NCBI GenBank assembly: GCA_029268385.1
Contig: JAQWPG010000008.1
Location: forward strand, 78,378-142,377
Source of the DNA: Gammaproteobacteria bacterium
GTDB taxonomy: Bacteria; Pseudomonadota; Gammaproteobacteria; Poriferisulfidales; GCA-002705445
Direction: 5' to 3'
DNA: 64,000 nt
In this document: positions 43,877 through 51,784 of the stretch, piece by piece
Numbering within the stretch: position 1 is the stretch's first letter
Layout of the letters: each line of letters opens with the position of its first letter
The notes under the pieces: generated by a model
The model's input: only the letters and a program-made list of their open reading frames with translations
What the model was told of the DNA's origin: nothing
The model's database searches: none
Made by a program: the position numbers and the translations under genes

Positions 43877-43961
43877 TGGTGGAGGGGGGAGGATTCGAAC
43901 CTCCGAAGGCATAGCCAGCAGATTTACAGTCTGCCCTCGTTGACCGCTTGAGTACCCCTCC
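43877..43961 (-). tRNA. tRNA-Tyr (GTA anticodon)
   Basis: An 85-base class II tRNA with a long variable arm, acceptor GGAGGGG/CCCCTCC, anticodon stem GCAGA/TCTGC around loop CTGTAAA, and an encoded CCA. It is the first RNA gene of the tRNA-tuf group. The rest of the 43526-44034 interval holds only the other two tRNAs and a likely promoter. Confidence 0.97.
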
Positions 43962-43973
43962 GATCAAGGAAAG

Positions 43974-44003
43974 AATTTTGAAGTACCAGATGATAGTAGT
44001 CAA
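43974..44003 (-). promoter_or_regulatory. Putative promoter of the tRNA-Tyr-Gly-Thr-tuf transcript
   Basis: On the minus strand TTGACT (43998-44003) is followed after 18 bases by AAAATT (43974-43979). The -35 is good, the -10 poor; transcription would start just before tRNA-Tyr. Confidence 0.4.
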
Positions 44004-44034
44004 CAAAAATATTACTTAAAGCTTTAAAAAAAAA

Positions 44035-44868
44035 TTAATTTTCTGTTATCAATTTATTATAAGCGTTAATTTTGGAATCATGTATTAGCAAATGATCTGC
44101 ATAAGAATTATCGTCATATGTCCCAAGAGAATTTTCTTTTTTTAAATTAATTAATTTATTATTCGAATCCTTATATATTCTATAGATATTGTAATTTAAT
44201 CTATTAATAAAATCACTCAAGTCTTGGTCTCTTTTAATTTTTTTCTCATTATCTTTTTGAAGTTTTAATATTTCTATTAATATTAATGGCGAATCATTAA
44301 CTAATAGACTTTTGTAGCTTTGAATTACTTCTAGCTCAGAGCCTTCAGTATCAATTTTAATAATATCTACAGCCTCACTACCAATTAATTTTTTAACGCT
44401 GTCGTAAGTATGAAATGAAGTAATTTTTTTAACAACTTTTGTAGTCTCAGCACAATCAGGCATTATAGATGAGCTTTTATCATAGTCAGATTTTCCTTCA
44501 AGATATTTTAGAGAATTTTCGTTAAAAATACCGATTGGATATATATGAGTTTTTTTCCAGTTATTTATTTCAATTAACTTATTTAAATAGTTTGAGCATA
44601 AATAATTTGGCTCAAACGAGTGATAATTTATATTTTTATCAATAGTTTTAACCTTGATTAAAGTTTGTCCTAGATTGGCACCAATGTCATGAAAGTTCTT
44701 AATTTTTTTTATGCTATGTATTTTTTTTAAAAGGTCATTCATCCAAAGCTCTGTGCTAATGCCAACCTTAATGCCATCTTGGATTGGTACTTTAATTATT
44801 TTTCCATTATAAAATCTTGGTATAAATAAATTAAATGATAAAAGTGAGCTAAATATATTAATTCTCAT
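44035..44868 (-). CDS. FkbM family methyltransferase
   Basis: The 277-residue protein has the SAM-binding motif I-K-N-F-H-D-I-G-A-N-L-G-Q-T near residues 55-68 and the family motif D-I-I-K-I-D-T-E-G-S-E near residue 170. FkbM-type enzymes O-methylate sugars or secondary metabolites, often on surface polysaccharides. No glycan cluster surrounds it, so the substrate is unknown. It is divergent from the PsiE-like gene. Confidence 0.85.
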   Translation of the reverse strand: MRINIFSSLLSFNLFIPRFYNGKIIKVPIQDGIKVGISTELWMNDLLKKIHSIKKIKNFHDIGANLGQTLIKVKTIDKNINYHSFEPNYLCSNYLNKLIEINNWKKTHIYPIGIFNENSLKYLEGKSDYDKSSSIMPDCAETTKVVKKITSFHTYDSVKKLIGSEAVDIIKIDTEGSELEVIQSYKSLLVNDSPLILIEILKLQKDNEKKIKRDQDLSDFINRLNYNIYRIYKDSNNKLINLKKENSLGTYDDNSYADHLLIHDSKINAYNKLITEN

Positions 44869-44984
44869 TTTTTTTCCCGATGTTAATATGTAATTTTTTA
44901 ATTAGCATATCAATAAAAAGCGCATTCTTATAGCTATTTTGCTTGATATTGTAGGGGAATATTGATTGTGCTAGGATAATCTTA

Positions 44985-45365
44985 ATGAATGCTTCAAAAT
45001 ATTTTGATGTAATAGAAAAAGTAATACTGATTATCTTGTTAGTAGCTACTATTACTGCCATTGGTCAAGAAATTCAAAAAGTTTTCGTGACAGGTATAGT
45101 AAGTTTGGCAGACATATTATTGCTGTTTATTTTTCTAGAAGTTATAGGAATGATTAAAGAATATTATGTTACAAATAGAATTGCTATTTCCCACCCTATC
45201 TTTATCGCAATCACAGCACTCGCGCGATTAATTATTTTACAAAGAAAGGATTTTGACCCTGTAATTTTAATTTATGAAGCTGGCGCAATATTAATCTTAT
45301 CATTAGCAATACTAGCTTTAAGAGCTAGAAAAATAGCCTTCTTTAGACCAAAGAAAATTAATTAG
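44985..45365 (+). CDS. PsiE-like (phosphate-starvation-inducible E) membrane protein
   Basis: The 126-residue protein has four hydrophobic segments and the PsiE-family pattern (E-K-V-I-L-I-I-L-L-V near 11-20; a central L-x-F-I-F-L-E-V-I-G-M-I-K-E-Y; a basic C-terminal end). The function is unknown; in E. coli psiE responds to phosphate limitation. Its 3' end overlaps the convergent exported-protein gene by eight bases. Confidence 0.75.
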   Translation: MNASKYFDVIEKVILIILLVATITAIGQEIQKVFVTGIVSLADILLLFIFLEVIGMIKEYYVTNRIAISHPIFIAITALARLIILQRKDFDPVILIYEAGAILILSLAILALRARKIAFFRPKKIN

Positions 45366-46146
45366 GCAAACTAACTGTTACTTTGAATTTCGGAAAGTAT
45401 GCTGCAACTCTACAGCTATCGGAACCAGCATCTCTTGTAGACTCCATCTGTATAGCTGATTTTGTTCCAAAACTCATATTTATAACAGGAGGAATATCAC
45501 TCATGGTAAAAGGTGTTGAAATTGTATAAAGCATTTCCATTGTATCTGCAGTATCAGAAGGGACATTTATCGCATTACCATAAAGTGTTGAGTTGTCAGG
45601 AATATTATTATCGAATGATAAACCAGTCTGAGAGTTATCGCACGCTGTGTTCAAACATACTATTCCTGAGCTAGTTGTAGAAGTTGAAAAAGTTGTCGTT
45701 GTAGTTGCAGTACCATTAACATTTCCTGCGATCTGAGTAATATTTATTGCATTACTTGCGCGCGAAGCATTTTCATCTGTATTACATGTAAAAGTACCAC
45801 TAACTTGGGAGTCTAAAACAGCACTTCCCCTAATAGAAAAATTTCGATTAATAGTCGGAACAAAATAACGGTAAGTTGTACCCGCTTGTAAAGTATTTGT
45901 GTCAGCATATTTTCCAAGAGTCCCGTTTATATCTGCTGATGTTATATCAACTGTTAGCGATGAGTTGCCTAAAGTTACACAGCCTGAAACTGAAAATGAT
46001 TCTTCGCTATCAATTGTTGCATTTTGACATAATCTAACTGATTCAATTGTAACTGAATATTCATCTGCATTAGCATACTCTAAAGTGTCTGCATTACTCA
46101 AAGTAGTTACAAAATAAACTAGAGTTATTATTATAAAATTTTTCAT
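45358..46146 (-). CDS. Exported protein of unknown function, coupled to the barrel gene upstream
   Basis: The 262-residue product starts with a signal-peptide-like stretch (residues 1-19, ending S-N-A-D). The mature part is rich in Ser, Thr, Asn and Asp with several cysteines, and a Thr-rich run lies near residue 150; this is typical of secreted beta-sandwich proteins. No domain was recognised. Its ATG overlaps the stop of the barrel gene by one base (TAATG), which suggests that the two are made together. Confidence 0.7.
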   Translation of the reverse strand: MKNFIIITLVYFVTTLSNADTLEYANADEYSVTIESVRLCQNATIDSEESFSVSGCVTLGNSSLTVDITSADINGTLGKYADTNTLQAGTTYRYFVPTINRNFSIRGSAVLDSQVSGTFTCNTDENASRASNAINITQIAGNVNGTATTTTTFSTSTTSSGIVCLNTACDNSQTGLSFDNNIPDNSTLYGNAINVPSDTADTMEMLYTISTPFTMSDIPPVINMSFGTKSAIQMESTRDAGSDSCRVAAYFPKFKVTVSLPN

Positions 46147-47021
46147 TAGTCTAATCTCCCTATAACAACACCTTCACTCTCTGTTTCAATTTTCATTTTA
46201 TTGTCTCTTTCAACTTTAGAAAGCAAAAGATGATTAACACTTCCAGAAGCAAAAGCATTTTGACTTATCAAATTATCAAATGCTGAAACACCATCACTTC
46301 CAGGAAAAATAAATGTTATAGAGCCAAAACCATCTGAAGAACTAAAATTATCATCAGAATACCCTACCTCTAACATAATATTTTTTGTAATTAACATTTC
46401 TAAAGATAATTCACTTCCATCAGTATCTGTCGAAAGTTTATCAGCCTCCCAGTCAAAATAAGTATAATGAATTTTTGCCCAAGGAAAGAAAGGCACTTGG
46501 CCTAAAGCATGAAAATCATATCCATCTAATACTCTCTCAGTGTTAACACCCACTTTTGTGGAGCTAGATATTGAAGAATAATAATTTGCATAAGCTTCGA
46601 AAGAATTTGACTTGATCTCCAAACCTAAACTTGACCTTGTATTATCTTCATCATCAGCATCTAAAAATACATTAACACCTAAAATATAATTATCATTGAA
46701 AATTTTTCTATACCCAATACCCAAATTTATTGCAACTCTTCCATCATTTCTAATGTAGTAATGATTAAGCTGCATTTGAGAAAAAAAGGAATGTTCTGTT
46801 GATAAAGAGAATGGTCTGACCATCATAACTGAGTATTCTGGTTTTTTATTTTCCAAACCTTTTACTTCTACTTCAGTTGTTCCTGGACCGCCAAGAAAAT
46901 CTAGTATGGACTCAGCAGCAAAATTATTTATTTGGCTAATATTTTTTTTTACAATATCATCTACATCGCTTCCTGCAAAAGATGAAATTGAAAATAACAA
47001 TAAAAAAATAAATCTTAACAT
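46146..47021 (-). CDS. Outer-membrane barrel resembling the inverse autotransporter (intimin/invasin) beta-domain
   Basis: The 291-residue protein has a signal peptide (1-16, S-S-F-A-G) and a beta-barrel pattern matching the inverse-autotransporter domain: N-D-G-R-V-A-I-N-L-G-I-G-Y-R, D-N-Y-I-L-G-V-N-V-F-L-D, L-D-G-Y-D-F-H-A-L-G-Q-V-P and a late L-L-L-S-K-V-E-R-D-N-K-M-K, which resembles the V-x-R-N-N-x-I-V-L-E linker after intimin barrels. It then stops: no Ig-like passenger is attached. The next gene, translationally coupled, encodes an exported protein. Confidence 0.7.
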   Translation of the reverse strand: MLRFIFLLLFSISSFAGSDVDDIVKKNISQINNFAAESILDFLGGPGTTEVEVKGLENKKPEYSVMMVRPFSLSTEHSFFSQMQLNHYYIRNDGRVAINLGIGYRKIFNDNYILGVNVFLDADDEDNTRSSLGLEIKSNSFEAYANYYSSISSSTKVGVNTERVLDGYDFHALGQVPFFPWAKIHYTYFDWEADKLSTDTDGSELSLEMLITKNIMLEVGYSDDNFSSSDGFGSITFIFPGSDGVSAFDNLISQNAFASGSVNHLLLSKVERDNKMKIETESEGVVIGRLD

Positions 47022-47059
47022 GTCTTTTATTATAGAAAAGAAACGCTAAAAATCAAACA

Positions 47060-48256
47060 TTATTCATAATGTTTTTTTAACAAATAAGATCCTATGGTTC
47101 CCACCAGTATTGCTATAATTAAATTAATAAATACAATCATTAAAATCACAGCTAAAGCAATAAATATATCAATTTTTGACTTAGATTTAATACTATAAAC
47201 AAAATTCCAGTCGATTATGTCATAACCGACCTTTAATAATATTGAAGCTAATATTGCAAGCGGTATCATTCCTGCATAGCTTCCAAAAAACATTAGTATC
47301 ATTATTAAAACAACTGAATGCAGTAATCCTGAAAATGGTGTTTTACCGCCACTTTGAATATTTATAACAGTCCTCATTGTCGCACCAGCTCCTGCTAAGC
47401 CTCCAAGAAGTCCTGAGAAAAAATTTCCTATACCTTGACCTATGGATTCTTTGTTAGGCATATGATTTGTGTTTGTCATGTTATCCGCAACTATAGATGT
47501 TAGCAAACTATCAATCACACCTAGTGAAGCTAACATTGCGGCATAAAAAATTATTTCAGGTAGCTCAACTAACGTAGGTATGTAAATTGAAAAACTAGGA
47601 ATTCCAGATGGTATATAACCAATTAAAGTTTGATTGGTAAAATAAAAACTTGCTAGTAATGACCCAACTATTAATGCAATGACTGGTCTTGGTATATATG
47701 AATCTATTTTTTTTGACACAAATACCATGATTAATAACCCGGTTAAGCCGATTATCAATGAGTCAATCTTATAATTTGAAATATATTGTAACTTTAATAG
47801 AGAAGATATTACGTTTCCTTCAGAGCCAAGACCTAATAAAACTGGAATTTGCAAACATATAATAATAATTCCAATTCCCGACATGAATCCTGTTACTACG
47901 CTATCAGGAATTGTTTTTACATAAGTACCAAGGTTAGTGCAGCCTACCAATACTTGCATCAAACCTGATAATGATATAATAAAAAAAACAATTTCTAGAT
48001 TTCTATCAAAATGTAAAAATATTGATGCGATAACGACTGTCATTGGTCCGGTCGGACCAGAAATTTGCGTTGAGGTTCCTCCAAATAAAGCTGCGAAAAA
48101 ACCAACAATAATTGCACCATATAAACCAGGCAATGGGCCTAAGCCAGAAGCAACTCCAAATGCTAAAGCCAAAGGTAAAGCTACAACTGCTGCTGTCAAA
48201 CCACCAAAGAAATCCCCCCTGAGATTACTGATATTAAATCCGTGGAATATTTTCAT
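47060..48256 (-). CDS. SulP family anion transporter without a STAS domain
   Basis: The protein (398 residues) has about 12 hydrophobic segments and the SulP signature near the N-terminus (A-L-P-L-A-L-A-F-G, then G-T-S-T-Q-I-S-G-P-T-G-P-M). Family members carry sulphate, bicarbonate or dicarboxylates. It ends right after the last helix, so the usual cytosolic STAS domain is missing. It lies 33 bases downstream of the ferredoxin reductase gene in the same direction, so it may be co-transcribed with the C1 operon; bicarbonate or sulphate are possible substrates. Confidence 0.85.
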   Translation of the reverse strand: MKIFHGFNISNLRGDFFGGLTAAVVALPLALAFGVASGLGPLPGLYGAIIVGFFAALFGGTSTQISGPTGPMTVVIASIFLHFDRNLEIVFFIISLSGLMQVLVGCTNLGTYVKTIPDSVVTGFMSGIGIIIICLQIPVLLGLGSEGNVISSLLKLQYISNYKIDSLIIGLTGLLIMVFVSKKIDSYIPRPVIALIVGSLLASFYFTNQTLIGYIPSGIPSFSIYIPTLVELPEIIFYAAMLASLGVIDSLLTSIVADNMTNTNHMPNKESIGQGIGNFFSGLLGGLAGAGATMRTVINIQSGGKTPFSGLLHSVVLIMILMFFGSYAGMIPLAILASILLKVGYDIIDWNFVYSIKSKSKIDIFIALAVILMIVFINLIIAILVGTIGSYLLKKHYE

Positions 48257-48289
48257 AGTGATTTTTTATTAAAATGATATAAGTGAAGC

Positions 48290-49711
48290 CTAATTTAGAA
48301 GCGCCAACATTTCATCAGTGTATGTGAATTTTTCTCTTGGCTTTCCTTTTGGTTTGCCATTCTTTACTTCATTCTTATCAATAACTTCCCATTCTATAAA
48401 ATTAATATACCTAACTTTATTGGAATCAAGAATTTCATGAATTTTTTTATTGCCTAACTTTGTTTTTTTGTCATCTAATTTTTCTATATCTTTCATTAAC
48501 TCTTCTATTGTTTCATTAGCACAAGCTTTATTTGTTCCTATAATTCCACTTGGACCCCTTTTAATCCATCCAGCTGTATAGAGTTGAGGAACAACGATAT
48601 TATTTTCATTGTCTTCAGTAACTCTTCCTTTATCGTTTGGTATTACACCCCACGCATCATGAAAAGGCACGCCATCTAAAGCAACTCCTCTATACCCAAT
48701 ACTTCTAAACAAAAGTCCAGCTTTCAACTCTTCTAATTCTCCAGTCCCTCTGGCTGATTGTTTAAATGGGTCCCCCGAAAGAGCATTCTTTTCAAATACA
48801 ACTGTCTCAAGTTTTTTACTACCTTTGAGTTCTACTGGGCTTCTTAAAAACTGTATGTGACATTTTTTTGGTTTTACGTATGGTCTTGTCCAAGGAAAAC
48901 TTCTAGCTTTATGTGGGCTTTTTGGTTGAGCATAACCTGCAAATAACTCGTATATCTTTTTAGCAGCTCTACCTTTTCTATCGCTTAATTCATCTTCACT
49001 AGATTTATTTAATATTGCTTCAGACGGATCAACAAAAGTATCGCACTCTTGGAGCTCACCAAATTCTTTAAGTTCTTTTGAAGTCATTGCTCCTTGGGCA
49101 GGACCTCTTCTTCCTACTACATAAATATTTTTAACTCTACTTGTTTCCAAAACATCAAGCGCATGCTGAGAAATATCTGTGCACTTTAATTCATCAACAG
49201 TTTTTGAAAGTATTCTTGCGACGTCAGCTGCAACATTACCTTGTCCAATAATAACTGCTGTTTCATGCGATAGATCAAATTCTCTTTCTCTATATTCTGG
49301 GTGGCCGTTATACCATGCTACAAATTCTGTAGCTGTGTGGCTTCCTTTTAAATCTTCACCTGGGATTCCAAGTTTTCTATCAGTTTCCGCGCCCATTGTA
49401 ATAATAACCGCATGATGAGTTTCTTTTAATTCATCTACTGTAATATCTTTACCAACACTTACATTTCCAAAATAATTAAATTCCTCTGGCTCTGCCATTA
49501 CTGCAAATTTTTCTATACTCTTTTTAATTAATGGGTGATCTGGAGCAACACCAGTTCTAACAAGTCCGTATGGGGCGCATAATTTTTCAATTAAATTAAC
49601 TTCGACCTTTAAGTCTGAATTGATTAATGCGTCAGCAGCGTAAAAGCCGCTTGGCCCTGCTCCAACTATTGCAACCTTCAAAGGGTTATCTGAACTTCCT
49701 AATTTGCTCAT
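48290..49711 (-). CDS. Ferredoxin-NADP+ reductase, adrenodoxin reductase/FprA type
   Basis: This is a two-domain FAD/NADP flavoprotein (473 residues). FAD-binding V-G-A-G-P-S-G-F-Y is at 16-24, the NADP motif I-I-G-Q-G-N-V-A-A-D-V-A-R near 154-166, and G-W-I-K-R-G-P-S-G-I-I-G-T-N-K near 387-401. This type moves electrons between NADP(H) and small iron-sulphur proteins. It lies 22 bases after a seven-iron ferredoxin gene and downstream of fhcC, which suggests that it handles the electrons of the C1 complex. Confidence 0.92.
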   Translation of the reverse strand: MSKLGSSDNPLKVAIVGAGPSGFYAADALINSDLKVEVNLIEKLCAPYGLVRTGVAPDHPLIKKSIEKFAVMAEPEEFNYFGNVSVGKDITVDELKETHHAVIITMGAETDRKLGIPGEDLKGSHTATEFVAWYNGHPEYREREFDLSHETAVIIGQGNVAADVARILSKTVDELKCTDISQHALDVLETSRVKNIYVVGRRGPAQGAMTSKELKEFGELQECDTFVDPSEAILNKSSEDELSDRKGRAAKKIYELFAGYAQPKSPHKARSFPWTRPYVKPKKCHIQFLRSPVELKGSKKLETVVFEKNALSGDPFKQSARGTGELEELKAGLLFRSIGYRGVALDGVPFHDAWGVIPNDKGRVTEDNENNIVVPQLYTAGWIKRGPSGIIGTNKACANETIEELMKDIEKLDDKKTKLGNKKIHEILDSNKVRYINFIEWEVIDKNEVKNGKPKGKPREKFTYTDEMLALLN

Positions 49712-49733
49712 TTTTTCTCACTCTTTATAAAAA

Positions 49734-50039
49734 TTATAAACCTAATGCTTCTCTTTTATCTTCCGCGCCTTCTAGAGGTTCAAGAGTATCTGTAATATTT
49801 GGGGTTTCTTGAGATCTTTCTTCATTGATATCTACCCAATGCTCTTGGCCGTCAGGAAGATCATCTTCTTCATATATTGCTTCTACTGGGCACTCTGGTA
49901 CGCATGCACTACAGTCTATGCAAACATCTGGATTTATATATAACATCTCATCATCAACATGAAATGCCTCAACAGGACAAACTGAAACGCAGTCAGTAAA
50001 TCTGCACCCTCTACAATTATCTGTTACTACTGTTGTCAT
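49734..50039 (-). CDS. fdxA: Seven-iron ferredoxin (FdxA type)
   Basis: The 101-residue protein has C9, C17, C21 (with C12) and the C40-x2-C43-x2-C46-x3-C50-P set, the arrangement of Azotobacter FdI-type ferredoxins with one [3Fe-4S] and one [4Fe-4S] cluster. The free Cys24 of FdI is replaced by Ala. It sits between fhcC and the ferredoxin reductase in the same direction, with 36- and 22-base gaps. The likely role is to carry electrons from the formylmethanofuran complex to the reductase. Confidence 0.93.
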   Translation of the reverse strand: MTTVVTDNCRGCRFTDCVSVCPVEAFHVDDEMLYINPDVCIDCSACVPECPVEAIYEEDDLPDGQEHWVDINEERSQETPNITDTLEPLEGAEDKREALGL

Positions 50040-50075
50040 AATAAATACTCCTAATAACTTAACTAAATTATATAC

Positions 50076-50882
50076 CTACACAGAATAAACTAAAAGTTCA
50101 CCACGATTCATTTCTATAGCATCTCCACTCCATCTATGAAACAAGCCTTCTGCAAATTCTTTATCAATCTTAATTTCTGTATTATCAATTAAATACTTAA
50201 GCAATAATTTTAAATATACTGGACTATATAAACAATCGTAAGAAAAGGTAGGCAAAATTTCTATATTATCTTTGCAAATTATTGTACCTCTTTTCATTCC
50301 TGCTCCAGTCCTAATTCCCATTTCACCAAAGGTTAGAATTGTTCCGGAATTCATATTTACTCCTGTAAAATCACCACATTTACCTCCAACTACAATCGTA
50401 GCATTTGCCATACCATGACCTAATTCATTTTTAACATTTCCTTCAATAATAATTTCACCACCAGATACACCTTTTGATGCTCCTCTGTATGCACAAGCAA
50501 TACAGTGTCCACCATTACCAGTAATATGTATTCTTCCTCCAGACATTTCTGGTGCTATCCAGTCGCCAGTACTTCCGTTAACCTTTATAAATCCACCTGA
50601 CATTGCCGAACCTAAATGAGGACCAACATCACCTTCTATATGCATTTCACCATCAGCCATATTTGCCCCTAAATATTTAATTTGATGCATATCGCCTTCA
50701 ACTTCTAATGATGTTGACTTGCTATTTGAAACGGAAAAAAAGTCTGCTAAATGTACTTCTCTATTACCATGATAGATTTTAATTTTTTCAATTTCTTTAA
50801 TTTTTAAACTATTTATTATTGCGGGAGTAATACTCTCTGCTTCAGTTGGAACCTCAGGTTGTGTATGTAATTTTAATTTCAT
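50076..50882 (-). CDS. fhcC: Formylmethanofuran dehydrogenase/Fhc subunit C
   Basis: The 268-residue protein is built from repeated G-x-x-G-x-x-x-G-x-x-M-x-x-G units (a right-handed beta-helix like the glutamate synthase C-terminal domain), as in FwdC/FhcC. It is a structural subunit that joins FhcA and FhcD; residues H-R-W-S-G-D near the end are family-typical. It is fourth in the operon order D-B-A-formyltransferase-C. Confidence 0.93.
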   Translation of the reverse strand: MKLKLHTQPEVPTEAESITPAIINSLKIKEIEKIKIYHGNREVHLADFFSVSNSKSTSLEVEGDMHQIKYLGANMADGEMHIEGDVGPHLGSAMSGGFIKVNGSTGDWIAPEMSGGRIHITGNGGHCIACAYRGASKGVSGGEIIIEGNVKNELGHGMANATIVVGGKCGDFTGVNMNSGTILTFGEMGIRTGAGMKRGTIICKDNIEILPTFSYDCLYSPVYLKLLLKYLIDNTEIKIDKEFAEGLFHRWSGDAIEMNRGELLVYSV

Positions 50883-50896
50883 AATATTATTTTTAT

Positions 50897-51784
50897 TTAT
50901 TTAACAAGGTCTTTTAAAAAGAATTTATATTTACCAAGTTTTCCGCCAAAATTTCCAGCAGTTATTTGAGTCACCCCATCTTTTGCGGCAGCTTGCATTC
51001 CAACACTCATTGCCTCAGCAACTGCTTTCTCATCAGCTCCATCAACAACAATTTCATAACATGCGTTAACATTTTCCGGGACAGCTGAGTCTTTAACAAC
51101 TCCTTTTATGGTTGGACAGTAAATATGATTTGTTGAAGCAACTAAAGCTTTGTACTTTGAGCCAACTTTACTTCCACTTCTTACCACTCCTTTTGGAAAC
51201 GGCATTATTACATTTTCAACTCTTTTCATAACTTTAACTGCGTCATAACAAGCATCTAAACAAGCGCTAACATTATCGCCTAAAATATAAAAATTTCCTC
51301 CGCCAACAGATTCTTTAACTCCAAAACTTTCTTGAATAATAAACTCTCCATCAAATACAGGAATTCTCCAATATCTTTCATTATTAATTTTTTTACCTAT
51401 CTGATGTCCGTCGCCAAAATATCTTAATGCTCCACCAACATTGACAGTTTCATCTGTATTAAAACCACTAAAACAAGCAGTAGTAGGACAAGTCATAACA
51501 CATTGTCCAATTCTCTCTATCAATCTTTTTCCTAAGCTTTCTTTATCCATCGTGAAAAGCAAGATGCTGTAACCCGGTCTGCCATCAGGCGTATCTTTTG
51601 GTTCAAGCTTCATATCAATACCAGCTTCACACTTACAGCCAATTACTGATGTCGCCATCCCAGTCATAGCACGGGCAGCACCTTCAGCCCAATAGTCATT
51701 TTCTGCTGTAATAATTACTTTTGCAGACCACATTGAAAATGCTTCTGCGTATGTATCTACAATTTCTGTATTTTTAATTTTCAT
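50897..51784 (-). CDS. fhcD: Formylmethanofuran:tetrahydromethanopterin formyltransferase (Ftr/FhcD)
   Basis: FhcD transfers the formyl group between H4MPT and methanofuran. The 295-residue length is that of Ftr; marks are A-R-A-M-T-G-M-A-T-S-V-I-G-C (about 36-49), G-D-G-H-Q-I-G and the C-terminal I-T-A-G-N-F-G-G-K-L-G-K-Y. Its start overlaps the fhcA stop by 11 bases. Confidence 0.96.
   Translation of the reverse strand: MKIKNTEIVDTYAEAFSMWSAKVIITAENDYWAEGAARAMTGMATSVIGCKCEAGIDMKLEPKDTPDGRPGYSILLFTMDKESLGKRLIERIGQCVMTCPTTACFSGFNTDETVNVGGALRYFGDGHQIGKKINNERYWRIPVFDGEFIIQESFGVKESVGGGNFYILGDNVSACLDACYDAVKVMKRVENVIMPFPKGVVRSGSKVGSKYKALVASTNHIYCPTIKGVVKDSAVPENVNACYEIVVDGADEKAVAEAMSVGMQAAAKDGVTQITAGNFGGKLGKYKFFLKDLVK

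Noticed and set aside
43809..44006. Short open frame over tRNA-Tyr
   Set aside because: It is read through a well-formed tRNA gene and resembles no protein family.
44858..45061. Small minus-strand open frame between the FkbM and PsiE-like genes
   Set aside because: It overlaps both genes, has no recognisable features, and the gap is better explained as a divergent promoter region.
45490..45760. Thr/Ser-rich stretch of the exported protein as a possible tandem repeat
   Set aside because: The run is low-complexity only; no regular repeat unit could be aligned.
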